This document shows, in pieces, positions 7,399 through 15,043 of a stretch of 15,837 bases of DNA. This DNA comes from an uncultured Eubacteriales bacterium. GTDB taxonomy: Bacteria; Bacillota; Clostridia; Oscillospirales; QAMX01. Position 1 is the first letter of the stretch. Each line of letters opens with the position of its first letter. Below the pieces are notes generated by a model that saw nothing but the letters and a program-made list of their open reading frames with translations, was not told the DNA's origin and did not search any database. The position numbers were made by a program, and so were the translations under genes. The stretch spans positions 1 to 15,837 of the forward strand of contig URVL01000040.1 of assembly GCA_900551265.1 (NCBI GenBank), written 5' to 3'.

Positions 7399-8583
7399 AT
7401 GAAAGAATTTGCGCTAAAGTATGGCTGTAATCCGAATCAGAAACCCGCACGCATTTATATGGCGGACGGCAGCGATCTTCCCGTTGAGGTCCTCTCCGGA
7501 CGCCCTGGGTATATCAACTTTTTGGATGCTTTTAACAGCTATCAGCTTGTACGTGAGTTAAAGGCGGCAACCGGGTTGCCCTGCGCGACTTCCTTTAAGC
7601 ATGTCAGCCCGACCTCCGCAGCACTTGGCCTGCCGCTTTCTGATGCGCTCAAAAAGGCCTGCTTTGTAGACGATGTGAAGGGCCTCGACGATTCACCGCT
7701 TGCCTGCGCATATGCCAGAGCGCGTGGCACCGACCGCATGTCTTCTTTTGGCGATTGGATCGCCTTGAGCGATACCTGTGACGCTGTGACGGCGCGGCTG
7801 GTGCGCCGTGAGGTGTCCGACGGCATCATTGCGCCGGATTATACGCCGAAAGCGTTGGAAATTTTGAAAAAGAAGCGCGGGGGCTCGTATAATGTTGTGA
7901 AGATTGACCCGGATTATGTACCGGAGGAGCTTGAACGCAAGCAGGTTTACGGTATCACGTTCGAGCAGGGACGCAACAATTTTAAGATTGATGAGACCTT
8001 GCTGGAAAATCTAGTGACGAAGAATAAAAATCTTCCGGACAGCGCCAAACGCGATCTGATCGTTGCGCTGATTACTCTGAAATATACGCAGTCGAACTCT
8101 GTCTGTTATGCTGTGGACGGACAGGCTATTGGCGTGGGGGCGGGACAACAGTCCCGAATCCATTGCACGCGCCTGGCGGGCAATAAGGCGGACCTCTGGC
8201 ATTTGCGCCAACACGAAAAAGTGCTGACTCTGCCGTTTTTGGATACGGTGGCTCGCCCGGATCGCGATAACGCGATCGATATCTATCTTTCCGATGATTA
8301 TTTGGATGTTATAGGAGACGGCAACTGGCAGGCGCTCTTCAGCAAACAGCCGGAACCCTTCCTGAAACCGGAGCAGCGCGCCTATCTGGACACCATTTGC
8401 GGCGTGTCGCTTGGCAGTGACGCATTCTTCCCCTTTGGAGACAATATTGAACGTGCACACCGCAGCGGCGTCTCCTATATTGCGCAGCCCGGCGGCTCGA
8501 TCCGCGATGACAATGTTATTGAAACCTGCGATAAGTACGGCATGGTCATGGCTTTTACCGGGATGCGTCTATTCCATCATTAA
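7399..8583 (+). CDS. purH: AICAR formyltransferase, stand-alone (PurH C-terminal domain only)
   Basis: The 394-residue protein is the AICAR transformylase half of PurH without the N-terminal methylglyoxal-synthase-like cyclohydrolase domain, which normally adds about 200 residues. It transfers formyl from 10-formyl-THF to AICAR (step nine). The catalytic Lys-His pair is at residues 67-68 (SFKHVSP). The conserved SNSVCYA and GVGAGQQSR segments run from about 232 to 253, and the C-terminus TGMRLFHH matches the family ending. This is not a truncation: it has its own AAAGGAG site and ATG, and PurO upstream supplies the missing activity. Its substrate, ZMP, is the precursor of the riboswitch ligand. 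Confidence 0.94.
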   Translation: MKEFALKYGCNPNQKPARIYMADGSDLPVEVLSGRPGYINFLDAFNSYQLVRELKAATGLPCATSFKHVSPTSAALGLPLSDALKKACFVDDVKGLDDSPLACAYARARGTDRMSSFGDWIALSDTCDAVTARLVRREVSDGIIAPDYTPKALEILKKKRGGSYNVVKIDPDYVPEELERKQVYGITFEQGRNNFKIDETLLENLVTKNKNLPDSAKRDLIVALITLKYTQSNSVCYAVDGQAIGVGAGQQSRIHCTRLAGNKADLWHLRQHEKVLTLPFLDTVARPDRDNAIDIYLSDDYLDVIGDGNWQALFSKQPEPFLKPEQRAYLDTICGVSLGSDAFFPFGDNIERAHRSGVSYIAQPGGSIRDDNVIETCDKYGMVMAFTGMRLFHH

Positions 8584-8625
8584 AATTTTGCCGTTTGTGC
8601 GGCTTCCGAAAGGATGGGCTGTTTC

Positions 8626-9891
8626 GTGAAAGTAATGGTAATTGGTTCCGGCGGACGAGAACATGCGATGATAAAAAAGTTGAAGGAGAACCGGGAAATA
8701 GAGGTGCTGTACGCGCTGCCTGGTAACGGTGGAATTGCCTCTGACGCGGTTTGCGTTCCTGTCGGTGCAAAGGACATTGACGGACAGGTGAGATTCGCTG
8801 TAGAAAACGGCATTGATTTTGCAGTTGTGGCGCCCGACGATCCGTTGGTGTTAGGCGCGGTAGACGCGTTGGAAGCTGTGGGCGTTCGCTGTTTTGGACC
8901 TCGTAAAAATGCAGCGGTGATAGAGGGCAGTAAGGTGTTTTCGAAAAACCTTATGAGAAAGTACGGTATTCCAACTGCCGCCTATGATGTTTTTGAGGAC
9001 GCCAATGCGGCACTGGACTATCTGGAAACGGCGCCTATTCCTACCGTAATCAAGGCAGATGGACTGGCGCTCGGCAAAGGCGCGATCGTAGCTATGACGC
9101 GTGAGGAAGCCAGGGATGCGGTACGTACGATTATGGTAGATCGTGCGTTTGGTGAAAGCGGCAGCCGTATTGTGATTGAAGAATTCCTGGAGGGGCCGGA
9201 GGTTTCCGTACTGTCGTTTACGGACGGAAAAACGGTTGTGCCGATGGTTTCTTCGATGGATCATAAGCGTGCGCATGACGGAGACACGGGACTGAATACA
9301 GGCGGTATGGGGACCATTGCGCCGAATCCCTATTACACGCCGGATATGGCGCAGCGCTGTATGGATGAGATTTTTCTTCCGACGATTCGCGCCATGCGGG
9401 AAGAGGGAAGGCCCTTCAAGGGCTGCCTTTACTTCGGCCTGATGCTGACAAAAGACGGCCCGAAGGTCATTGAGTATAACTGCCGTTTTGGCGATCCTGA
9501 GACTCAGGTTGTCCTGCCGCTTTTGGAGAGCGATCTGTTTACCATTATGCAGGCAGTGGCGGATGAACGGCTGGATGCTGCTGACGTATGCTTCTCGACT
9601 GGCAGCGCGTGTTGTGTGGTGATGGCCTCTGACGGATATCCGCAGAAGTACAATACAGGTTACGAAATTCAGACGGACGGCCCCGTTGATGCAGAGATAT
9701 ACATCGCAGGTGCAAAGCTTGAAAATGGAAGGCTGTTGTCATCGGGCGGGCGCGTGCTCGGCGTGACTGCGACTGCGGACACACTGCCGGGAGCGATGGA
9801 AAAGGCGTATCAGGCCGTAAGTCATATCCATTTTGAAAATGCGTACTACAGAAAAGATATAGGCCAGCGCGCGCTTTCCGCGCTTTTGTAG
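8626..9891 (+). CDS. purD: Phosphoribosylamine-glycine ligase PurD
   Basis: This ATP-grasp enzyme (421 residues from the chosen start) joins glycine to phosphoribosylamine (step two). Motifs: GSGGREHA at residues 7-14, KADGLALGKG at 143-152, NTGGMGT from 224 and EYNCRFGDPETQ at 283-294. I place the start at GTG 8626, because it gives MKVMVIGSGGREHA, exactly where the family begins, and is preceded by AAAGGATGGG at a usable distance. The ATG at 8614 would add four residues and has a purine-rich stretch directly abutting it, leaving no spacing. The gap after the preceding gene is 42 bases. Confidence 0.95.
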   Translation: MKVMVIGSGGREHAMIKKLKENREIEVLYALPGNGGIASDAVCVPVGAKDIDGQVRFAVENGIDFAVVAPDDPLVLGAVDALEAVGVRCFGPRKNAAVIEGSKVFSKNLMRKYGIPTAAYDVFEDANAALDYLETAPIPTVIKADGLALGKGAIVAMTREEARDAVRTIMVDRAFGESGSRIVIEEFLEGPEVSVLSFTDGKTVVPMVSSMDHKRAHDGDTGLNTGGMGTIAPNPYYTPDMAQRCMDEIFLPTIRAMREEGRPFKGCLYFGLMLTKDGPKVIEYNCRFGDPETQVVLPLLESDLFTIMQAVADERLDAADVCFSTGSACCVVMASDGYPQKYNTGYEIQTDGPVDAEIYIAGAKLENGRLLSSGGRVLGVTATADTLPGAMEKAYQAVSHIHFENAYYRKDIGQRALSALL

Positions 9892-9900
9892 GAGGCTTCC

Positions 9901-12900
9901 ATGGTATATAGAATTTTTGTGGAGAAGAAAAAAGCGCTTGCCAACGAGGCGGCGGCTCTTGCATCTGATATCCGGAACCTGTTGCGGATTGAGGGATTAC
10001 AGGATTTGCGGCTTTTGAACCGGTATGATGTGGAAAATATTGATGAAGAACTGTTCGCTTATGCAACGGCAACTGTTTTTTCCGAGCCGCAGCTTGATAT
10101 TGTGACGACACAGCTGGAGCAAGACGGTGCGCGCGTGTTTGCTGTAGAATATCTGCCAGGACAGTTTGACCAACGTGCGGATTCCGCCGCTCAGTGCATT
10201 CAGATTATCTCGCAGGGGGAGCGCCCGCTCGTGCGTACTGCGCGTGTTTACCTGCTCTACGGAGATTTGTCGGATGCGGACGTGGAGACTGTGAAAAAGT
10301 ACGTCATCAACCCGGTCGAGAGCCGTGAGGCATCTTTGGAGCCGGTAGAGACTTTGGCAACGGCATACGATGTGCCGACAACGGTTGCTGTACTCGACGG
10401 TTTTTGTACGCTTGACCGTACGGGGCTTGAAAGATTTGTTACACAGTACGGCCTTGCAATGGATGCAGACGATATTGCATTTTGCCAGAAGTATTTTATT
10501 TCCGAAAACCGCGACCCGACGATCACGGAGATTCGTATGATCGACACTTACTGGTCTGATCACTGCCGCCATACGACGTTCCTCACAACGATTGATCGTG
10601 TTGAGTTTGAAGATGAGCTTTTGCGCAGCGCTTATGAGGACTATCTGGCTGCGCGCCGTTCTATCGGCCGTACAAAGCCGGTGAACCTCATGGACATTGC
10701 AACATTGGCCACGCGGGTGTTAAAGGTACAGGGAAAATTGCCGAATTTGGATGAATCAGAAGAAATCAACGCCTGTACGGTGAAAATCAAGGTAAACGTA
10801 GAGGGCGAGAGCCAGGATTGGCTGTTGCTCTTTAAGAACGAAACCCATAACCATCCGACGGAAATTGAGCCGTTTGGTGGCGCCGCCACCTGTATCGGCG
10901 GTGCGATCCGGGATCCGCTGTCCGGCCGTTCCTATGTCTATGCCGCCATGCGCGTGACGGGCGCGGGGGATCCCTTGAAGCCTGTCGGCGAGACGCTTCC
11001 CGGTAAACTTCCGCAGCGCAAGCTGGTGACTACGGCTGCGGCGGGATATAGTTCTTACGGAAATCAGATTGGTTTGGCAACGGGTCAGGTAGATGAGCTT
11101 TACCATGAAGGCTATGTGGCCAAACGTATGGAGATAGGCGCAGTCATTGCGGCGGCGCCTGCGGAAAACGTACGTCGTGAGGCACCGCAGGATGGCGATA
11201 TTGTGATCCTGCTCGGCGGACGCACTGGGCGTGATGGCTGCGGCGGTGCAACGGGTTCCTCCAAAGCGCATACGGCTGATTCGCTGGAGGAGTGCGGCGC
11301 GGAGGTACAAAAGGGCAACGCCCCTGAGGAACGTAAGCTTCAGCGTTTGTTCCGGAACGCCGAGGCTTCACGCCTGATCAAGCGCTGCAACGACTTTGGC
11401 GCGGGCGGCGTATCTGTGGCTATTGGCGAATTGGCCGACGGCCTGGAGATTGACTTAAACGCTGTTCCCAAAAAGTACGAGGGCCTGGACGGCACGGAAC
11501 TTGCCATCAGTGAAAGCCAGGAACGCATGGCCGTCGTCGTGGAAGAGAAGGATGCCGGGCGTTTTATCGAGCTTGCAAACAGCGAAAATTTAGAGGCGAC
11601 GGTCGTTGCGCGCGTACAGGCGGAGCCGCGCCTTGTCATGCGCTGGAACGGCGTAAAAATTGTAGACATTTCCCGTGATTTTTTAAATTCCAATGGTGCT
11701 GAAAAGCACATTGAAATTACACCGGCGGCTCCCCGTGCAGTTGAGCGGGATATTCCCGCAGGATTTTCCACCGGAATGACGGCTTTGGCGGGTGACTTGA
11801 ATGTCTGCTCAAAGAGGGGCCTGTCCGAGCGGTTTGATTCTACCATTGGTGCAGGCACCGTATTGATGCCTTTTGGCGGACGCTACCAGCAGACGCCGGT
11901 ACAGGCTATGGTTCATAAGATTTCCGTTGAGCGTGCGCATACGGATACCTGCTCGCTCATGTCATGGGGCTATAACCCATTTATTTCGGAAAAAAGCCCT
12001 TTCCACGGTGCGTATCTTGCGGTTGTGGAGTCCGTTGCAAAGTTAATTGCAACTGGAGCAGATTTTTCCGATGTCTATTTGACATTCCAAGAGTATTTTG
12101 AAAAGCCAAAACGCGACGGTAAACGTTGGGGAAAACCCTTGGCGGCGCTGCTTGGCGCATTCCGTGCCCAAATGGAGTATGGCATTGCGGCAATCGGTGG
12201 AAAAGACTCCATGAGCGGTAGTTTTGAGGATATCGACGTTCCGCCTACGCTGGTTTCCTTTGCTGTCACAATTGCAACGACGGATGATATTATTTCGCCG
12301 GAGTTTAAGGCATCGGGACACCGCGTGGTGTGGCTGCGCCCGAAATACGACAACAATGGCCTGCCCACAGTGGAAAGCGAAAAGGCTCTTTTTGCGGAGG
12401 TGACAAAGCTTGCACGCGAGGGACATGTCGCTGCGGCTTATACGCCGACTTATGGCGGCGTGGCAGAGGCCGTCATGAAAATGGCTTTTGGCAACGGTAT
12501 AGGTTTTGCGTATGACGAGGCTTTGACGCTGGCTGATATTTTTGGTTACAGCTATGGCTCGTTTGTTTTGGAACTCAGGGATGAAACTGCGGTTGGCACG
12601 TTACTTGGCTATACGACAGAGCTTGCATCGGTTTCCTATGGTGGAGAAGTGTTGCCGCTTGACGAGCTTCAGCGGATTTACGAGGAAAAGCTCGAGCCGA
12701 TATATGCCTGTAATATTGAGCAGAAGGAAAAGGATATTCCGGCCTTTACGACTCGTGCTTCCTCCTGGCCGAAGCCCGCTTTCCGGACTGCGCGGCCGCG
12801 CGTGCTGATCCCGGTGTTTCCAGGTACCAACTGCGAGTATGATACGGCAAAGGCACTGGCTACCGCGGGCGCGTTGCCGGAGATTTTCGTCATCAATAAT

Positions 12901-13590
12901 TTAAGCGCTGCGAATATTGCAGAGTCTGTTGCGCAGTTTGCAAAAAAGTTGGCCAATACGCAGATTGTCTTCATTCCAGGCGGCTTTTCCGGAGGAGACG
13001 AACCGGATGGCTCCGGAAAGTTTATTACGGCATTTTTCCGCAACGCGTCTATTCGTGAACAGGTGCAGGCATTGCTGGAACAGCGCGATGGGTTGATGTG
13101 CGGGATTTGTAATGGCTTCCAGGCCCTTATCAAGCTGGGACTGGTGCCGTTCGGGAAAATTATTGATACGGATGCCAGCTGTCCGACGTTGACCTATAAC
13201 ACCATCGGCCGGCACCAGTCACGTCTTGTCCGCACGCGCATTGCGTCCAATAAATCGCCGTGGCTGATGAATACACAGGCCGGCGCGGTGTATACTGTGC
13301 CAATCTCTCATGGGGAAGGCCGATTCCTGGCCTCCGACGCGCTGGTACGGCAACTGGCGGAAAATGGCCAGATTGCCACGCAGTATGTGGATCTGGATGG
13401 GAATCCGGCGTGCGATGTGCGGTATAACCCGAATGACTCCGCTTTTGCCATCGAAGGCATCACCTCTCCGGATGGCCGTGTGCTGGGTAAGATGGGCCAC
13501 TCAGAACGCATTGGCCATGGGCTTTACCAAAATGTTGAAGGCAATTATGATATGAAGCTCTTTGAATCCGCCGTACACTATTTTAAATGA
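9901..13590 (+). CDS. purL: FGAM synthase PurL, single-chain clostridial type
   Basis: The 1229-residue protein makes FGAM from FGAR, glutamine and ATP (step four). It fuses the parts that Bacillus encodes as purS, purL and purQ. WSDHCRHTTF (218-227) and ETHNHPTEIEPFGG (314-327) mark the first synthetase half, and a second AIR-synthase-like half follows. A class I glutaminase domain starts near residue 965 (IPVFPGTNCEYD), with nucleophile Cys1070 in GICNGFQ and His1200/Glu1202 in GHSER. The length and GHSER ending fit the clostridial clade rather than the roughly 1300-residue E. coli form. AGGAGG (9890-9895) overlaps the purD stop. It is the last gene before the operon terminator. Confidence 0.96.
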   Translation: MVYRIFVEKKKALANEAAALASDIRNLLRIEGLQDLRLLNRYDVENIDEELFAYATATVFSEPQLDIVTTQLEQDGARVFAVEYLPGQFDQRADSAAQCIQIISQGERPLVRTARVYLLYGDLSDADVETVKKYVINPVESREASLEPVETLATAYDVPTTVAVLDGFCTLDRTGLERFVTQYGLAMDADDIAFCQKYFISENRDPTITEIRMIDTYWSDHCRHTTFLTTIDRVEFEDELLRSAYEDYLAARRSIGRTKPVNLMDIATLATRVLKVQGKLPNLDESEEINACTVKIKVNVEGESQDWLLLFKNETHNHPTEIEPFGGAATCIGGAIRDPLSGRSYVYAAMRVTGAGDPLKPVGETLPGKLPQRKLVTTAAAGYSSYGNQIGLATGQVDELYHEGYVAKRMEIGAVIAAAPAENVRREAPQDGDIVILLGGRTGRDGCGGATGSSKAHTADSLEECGAEVQKGNAPEERKLQRLFRNAEASRLIKRCNDFGAGGVSVAIGELADGLEIDLNAVPKKYEGLDGTELAISESQERMAVVVEEKDAGRFIELANSENLEATVVARVQAEPRLVMRWNGVKIVDISRDFLNSNGAEKHIEITPAAPRAVERDIPAGFSTGMTALAGDLNVCSKRGLSERFDSTIGAGTVLMPFGGRYQQTPVQAMVHKISVERAHTDTCSLMSWGYNPFISEKSPFHGAYLAVVESVAKLIATGADFSDVYLTFQEYFEKPKRDGKRWGKPLAALLGAFRAQMEYGIAAIGGKDSMSGSFEDIDVPPTLVSFAVTIATTDDIISPEFKASGHRVVWLRPKYDNNGLPTVESEKALFAEVTKLAREGHVAAAYTPTYGGVAEAVMKMAFGNGIGFAYDEALTLADIFGYSYGSFVLELRDETAVGTLLGYTTELASVSYGGEVLPLDELQRIYEEKLEPIYACNIEQKEKDIPAFTTRASSWPKPAFRTARPRVLIPVFPGTNCEYDTAKALATAGALPEIFVINNLSAANIAESVAQFAKKLANTQIVFIPGGFSGGDEPDGSGKFITAFFRNASIREQVQALLEQRDGLMCGICNGFQALIKLGLVPFGKIIDTDASCPTLTYNTIGRHQSRLVRTRIASNKSPWLMNTQAGAVYTVPISHGEGRFLASDALVRQLAENGQIATQYVDLDGNPACDVRYNPNDSAFAIEGITSPDGRVLGKMGHSERIGHGLYQNVEGNYDMKLFESAVHYFK

Positions 13591-13604
13591 TGATTTCGCG
13601 AAAG

Positions 13605-13643
13605 TGCGCCCGGCTTACATGATCTAAGCCGGGCGCATTTTTT
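13605..13643 (+). terminator. Intrinsic terminator of the pur operon
   Basis: TGCGCCCGGCTTA (13605-13617) and TAAGCCGGGCGCA (13625-13637) form a perfect 13-pair stem with a seven-base loop, followed by six T. It begins 14 bases after the purL stop and separates the operon from the recombinase gene. Confidence 0.96.
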
Positions 13644-13755
13644 ATAGTTATCCATTCCCTTTACCTTTGGAACTGCAATCATACAAAATTTATTTGCTAT
13701 GTCTTTGTCCGTCCACTTTAGACCAAGTGACGCAGTAATATGAGGAGATTTCATT

Positions 13756-14607
13756 ATGGCCAGAACTTCCTACATGCTTACAGAAGCATGGATTCGCAGA
13801 TATGCTGTTCATCTGATGGAACAGGAACGCGCAGTAAATACCATTCAAAAATATGTTTATAGCCTTCATAAGCTGCAGAGATACTTAAACGGTACACCGG
13901 TTACAAAAATGGCTTTAATTGGATGGAAGGAACAACTCATGCAAACATACGCGCCTGCCTCCATCAATACCATGCTGGCATCGCTGAACAGCTTTCTATC
14001 GTTTATGGGCTGGCATGGATTGGAGATGAAACCGCTGAAAGTTCAGAGGACTTTGTTTTGCGATGAAAGACGTGAATTGAGCCGCTCCGAATATATGCGT
14101 TTGGTAAATGTGGCACAACGGATAGGGAAACTTCAACTTGCGCTGATTTTGCAGACAATCTGCGCCACTGGTATTCGCGTGTCCGAACTGCGCTTTATTA
14201 CCAGAGAGGCCGTACAGACTGGTCGTGCGGAAGTCTTCAATAAGGGCAAACGCCGGACTGTGTTCCTTCCGGGAAAATTATGCCGGATTTTGCGAAAATA
14301 CCTTTGTGAAAAAAAGATCACGGACGGAGCAATCTTTATTACCAGAACGGGAAGGCCGCTGGACAGGAGTAATATCTGGAGAGAAAGGAAGGATCTCTGT
14401 GAAAAGGCCGGAGTAGACCCGGATAAGGTGTTTCCGCATAACCTACGCCATCTTTTTGCCCGCACGTATTATGCCATTGAAAAGGACCTCTCTCGCCTGG
14501 CAGACATTTTGGGCCACACCAGCGTGAATACCACACGGATTTATACCGTCGAAAGCGGCATGGTACATGCCAGGCAATTGGAACGCATGAATTTAATTAT
14601 TACATAA
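13756..14607 (+). CDS. Tyrosine recombinase, probable DNA invertase
   Basis: The 283-residue protein is a complete XerC/XerD-like tyrosine recombinase. A helical core-binding domain occupies about residues 1-100. The catalytic domain carries every expected residue: Arg141 (CATGIRVSEL), Lys165 in the NKGKRR hairpin, His228 and Arg231 (HNLRH), His254 (LGHTSVNTT) and nucleophile Tyr263 (RIYT). GAGGAG at 13742-13747 precedes ATG 13756. The 112-base gap after the pur terminator should hold its promoter, but I see only weak candidates. Its stop codon lies inside the left copy of a 21-bp inverted repeat, and the paired copy sits 215 bp downstream. I infer that it inverts this segment. No other phage or transposon gene is nearby, so a prophage integrase is less likely; XerC/D housekeeping is also less likely given the repeats. 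Confidence 0.9.
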   Translation: MARTSYMLTEAWIRRYAVHLMEQERAVNTIQKYVYSLHKLQRYLNGTPVTKMALIGWKEQLMQTYAPASINTMLASLNSFLSFMGWHGLEMKPLKVQRTLFCDERRELSRSEYMRLVNVAQRIGKLQLALILQTICATGIRVSELRFITREAVQTGRAEVFNKGKRRTVFLPGKLCRILRKYLCEKKITDGAIFITRTGRPLDRSNIWRERKDLCEKAGVDPDKVFPHNLRHLFARTYYAIEKDLSRLADILGHTSVNTTRIYTVESGMVHARQLERMNLIIT

Positions 14608-14622
14608 TTTTCATTCTGTTGT
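14602..14622 (+). repeat. Left inverted repeat, recombination site
   Basis: This 21-bp arm begins ACATAATTTTC and ends ATTCTGTTGT. Its reverse complement is exactly the right copy. Bases 14605-14607 are the recombinase stop codon, so the stop is regenerated whichever way the segment faces. The TGTTGT arm at 14617-14622 faces a degenerate partner, ATTACA (14599-14604), in the coding end. Confidence 0.9.
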
Positions 14623-14657
14623 TACAAAATAAGGCCTATCGCTCTGTATACGAAGAA

Positions 14658-14686
14658 ATTGTAGCATAAATTTCCTACGAATACAA
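14658..14686 (-). promoter_or_regulatory. Promoter inside the invertible segment, pointing left
   Basis: On the minus strand, TTGTAT (14681-14686), a 17-base spacer and TACAAT (14658-14663) line up, with TGC before the second hexamer (extended -10). In the present orientation it fires into the 3' end of the recombinase gene. After inversion about the repeats the -10 would lie at 14797-14802 and face the surface-protein gene. The -35 is only a partial match (TTG), so strength depends on the extended -10. Confidence 0.6.
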
Positions 14687-14837
14687 GTGCTCGAAGAAAA
14701 AAAGTGAAAAATTGCGCGTGTCAAATAAACAAGGGCAGGAAGCTCCTGATTCACGCCCAAACTCTGTCTTTATATTGATTTTTTGTTGTAATTTCCCTGT
14801 TTGTTTCCCTCAGATATTTAAAAAATTTATTCTGATT

Positions 14838-14858
14838 ACAACAGAATGAAAATTATGT
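14838..14858 (-). repeat. Right inverted repeat, recombination site
   Basis: This is an exact reverse-complement copy of 14602-14622. With three flanking bases it forms a small dyad of its own: ACAACA (14838-14843) and TGTTGT (14856-14861) around a 12-bp centre. This resembles the two inverted binding arms and central crossover region of tyrosine recombinase sites. Confidence 0.9.
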
Positions 14859-15043
14859 TGTTGCGCTATTTTGTGGGGGTGATGAATAGCGGAGAAGCAA
14901 GGGAAAACTGCCTTTTCCGACCAAATAGAACGCGGGAATACCTCACGCCCGGCGCTGTTCGTGTTTGGACCGCCCGACGGGTGGGGAAAAGGCCTGATTG
15001 CGGCCCGGCGCCGCATTTGATTTACAAATAAGGAGGAACAGAC
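14859..15043 (+). promoter_or_regulatory. Leader region of the surface-protein gene
   Basis: This non-coding stretch between the right repeat and the surface gene is noticeably GC-rich in its second half. It contains several hairpins: GCTATT/AATAGC (14865-14870 and 14885-14890), GGAAAA/TTTTCC (14902-14907 and 14913-14918), CCGCCC/GGGTGG near 14979-14993, and GCGGC/GCCGC near 15000-15014. It ends with AAGGAGG (15030-15036), seven bases before the ATG. I cannot match it to a known riboswitch. It would be transcribed as a 5' leader when the switch is ON. Confidence 0.5.

Larger units (their letters stand above)
14602..14858. other. Predicted invertible promoter segment
   Basis: A 257-bp stretch is bounded by perfect 21-bp inverted repeats and lies between the recombinase and the surface-protein gene. 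The 215-bp interior has no coding frame. It contains a good promoter on the minus strand (14658-14686) and no comparable one on the plus strand. Inside there is also a small hairpin, CAGGA-AGC-TCCTG, near 14736-14748. This layout matches site-specific promoter switches that phase-vary surface components in other bacteria. Inversion itself is inferred, not observed. Confidence 0.82.

Noticed and set aside
13756..14607. Prophage or integrative-element integrase
   Set aside because: No other phage, plasmid or transfer gene and no attachment-site duplication is visible; the adjacent inverted repeats fit a local inversion role better.
14696..14724. Perfect TTGACA on the minus strand inside the invertible segment (14719-14724)
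   Set aside because: At 17-base spacing the -10 position is TTTTTC, a poor match. It could contribute but is not a promoter by itself.
14846..15031. 61-residue plus-strand frame upstream of the surface gene
   Set aside because: No ribosome binding site; its start lies inside the right inverted repeat and it is full of hairpin sequence. It reads as a leader, not a gene.
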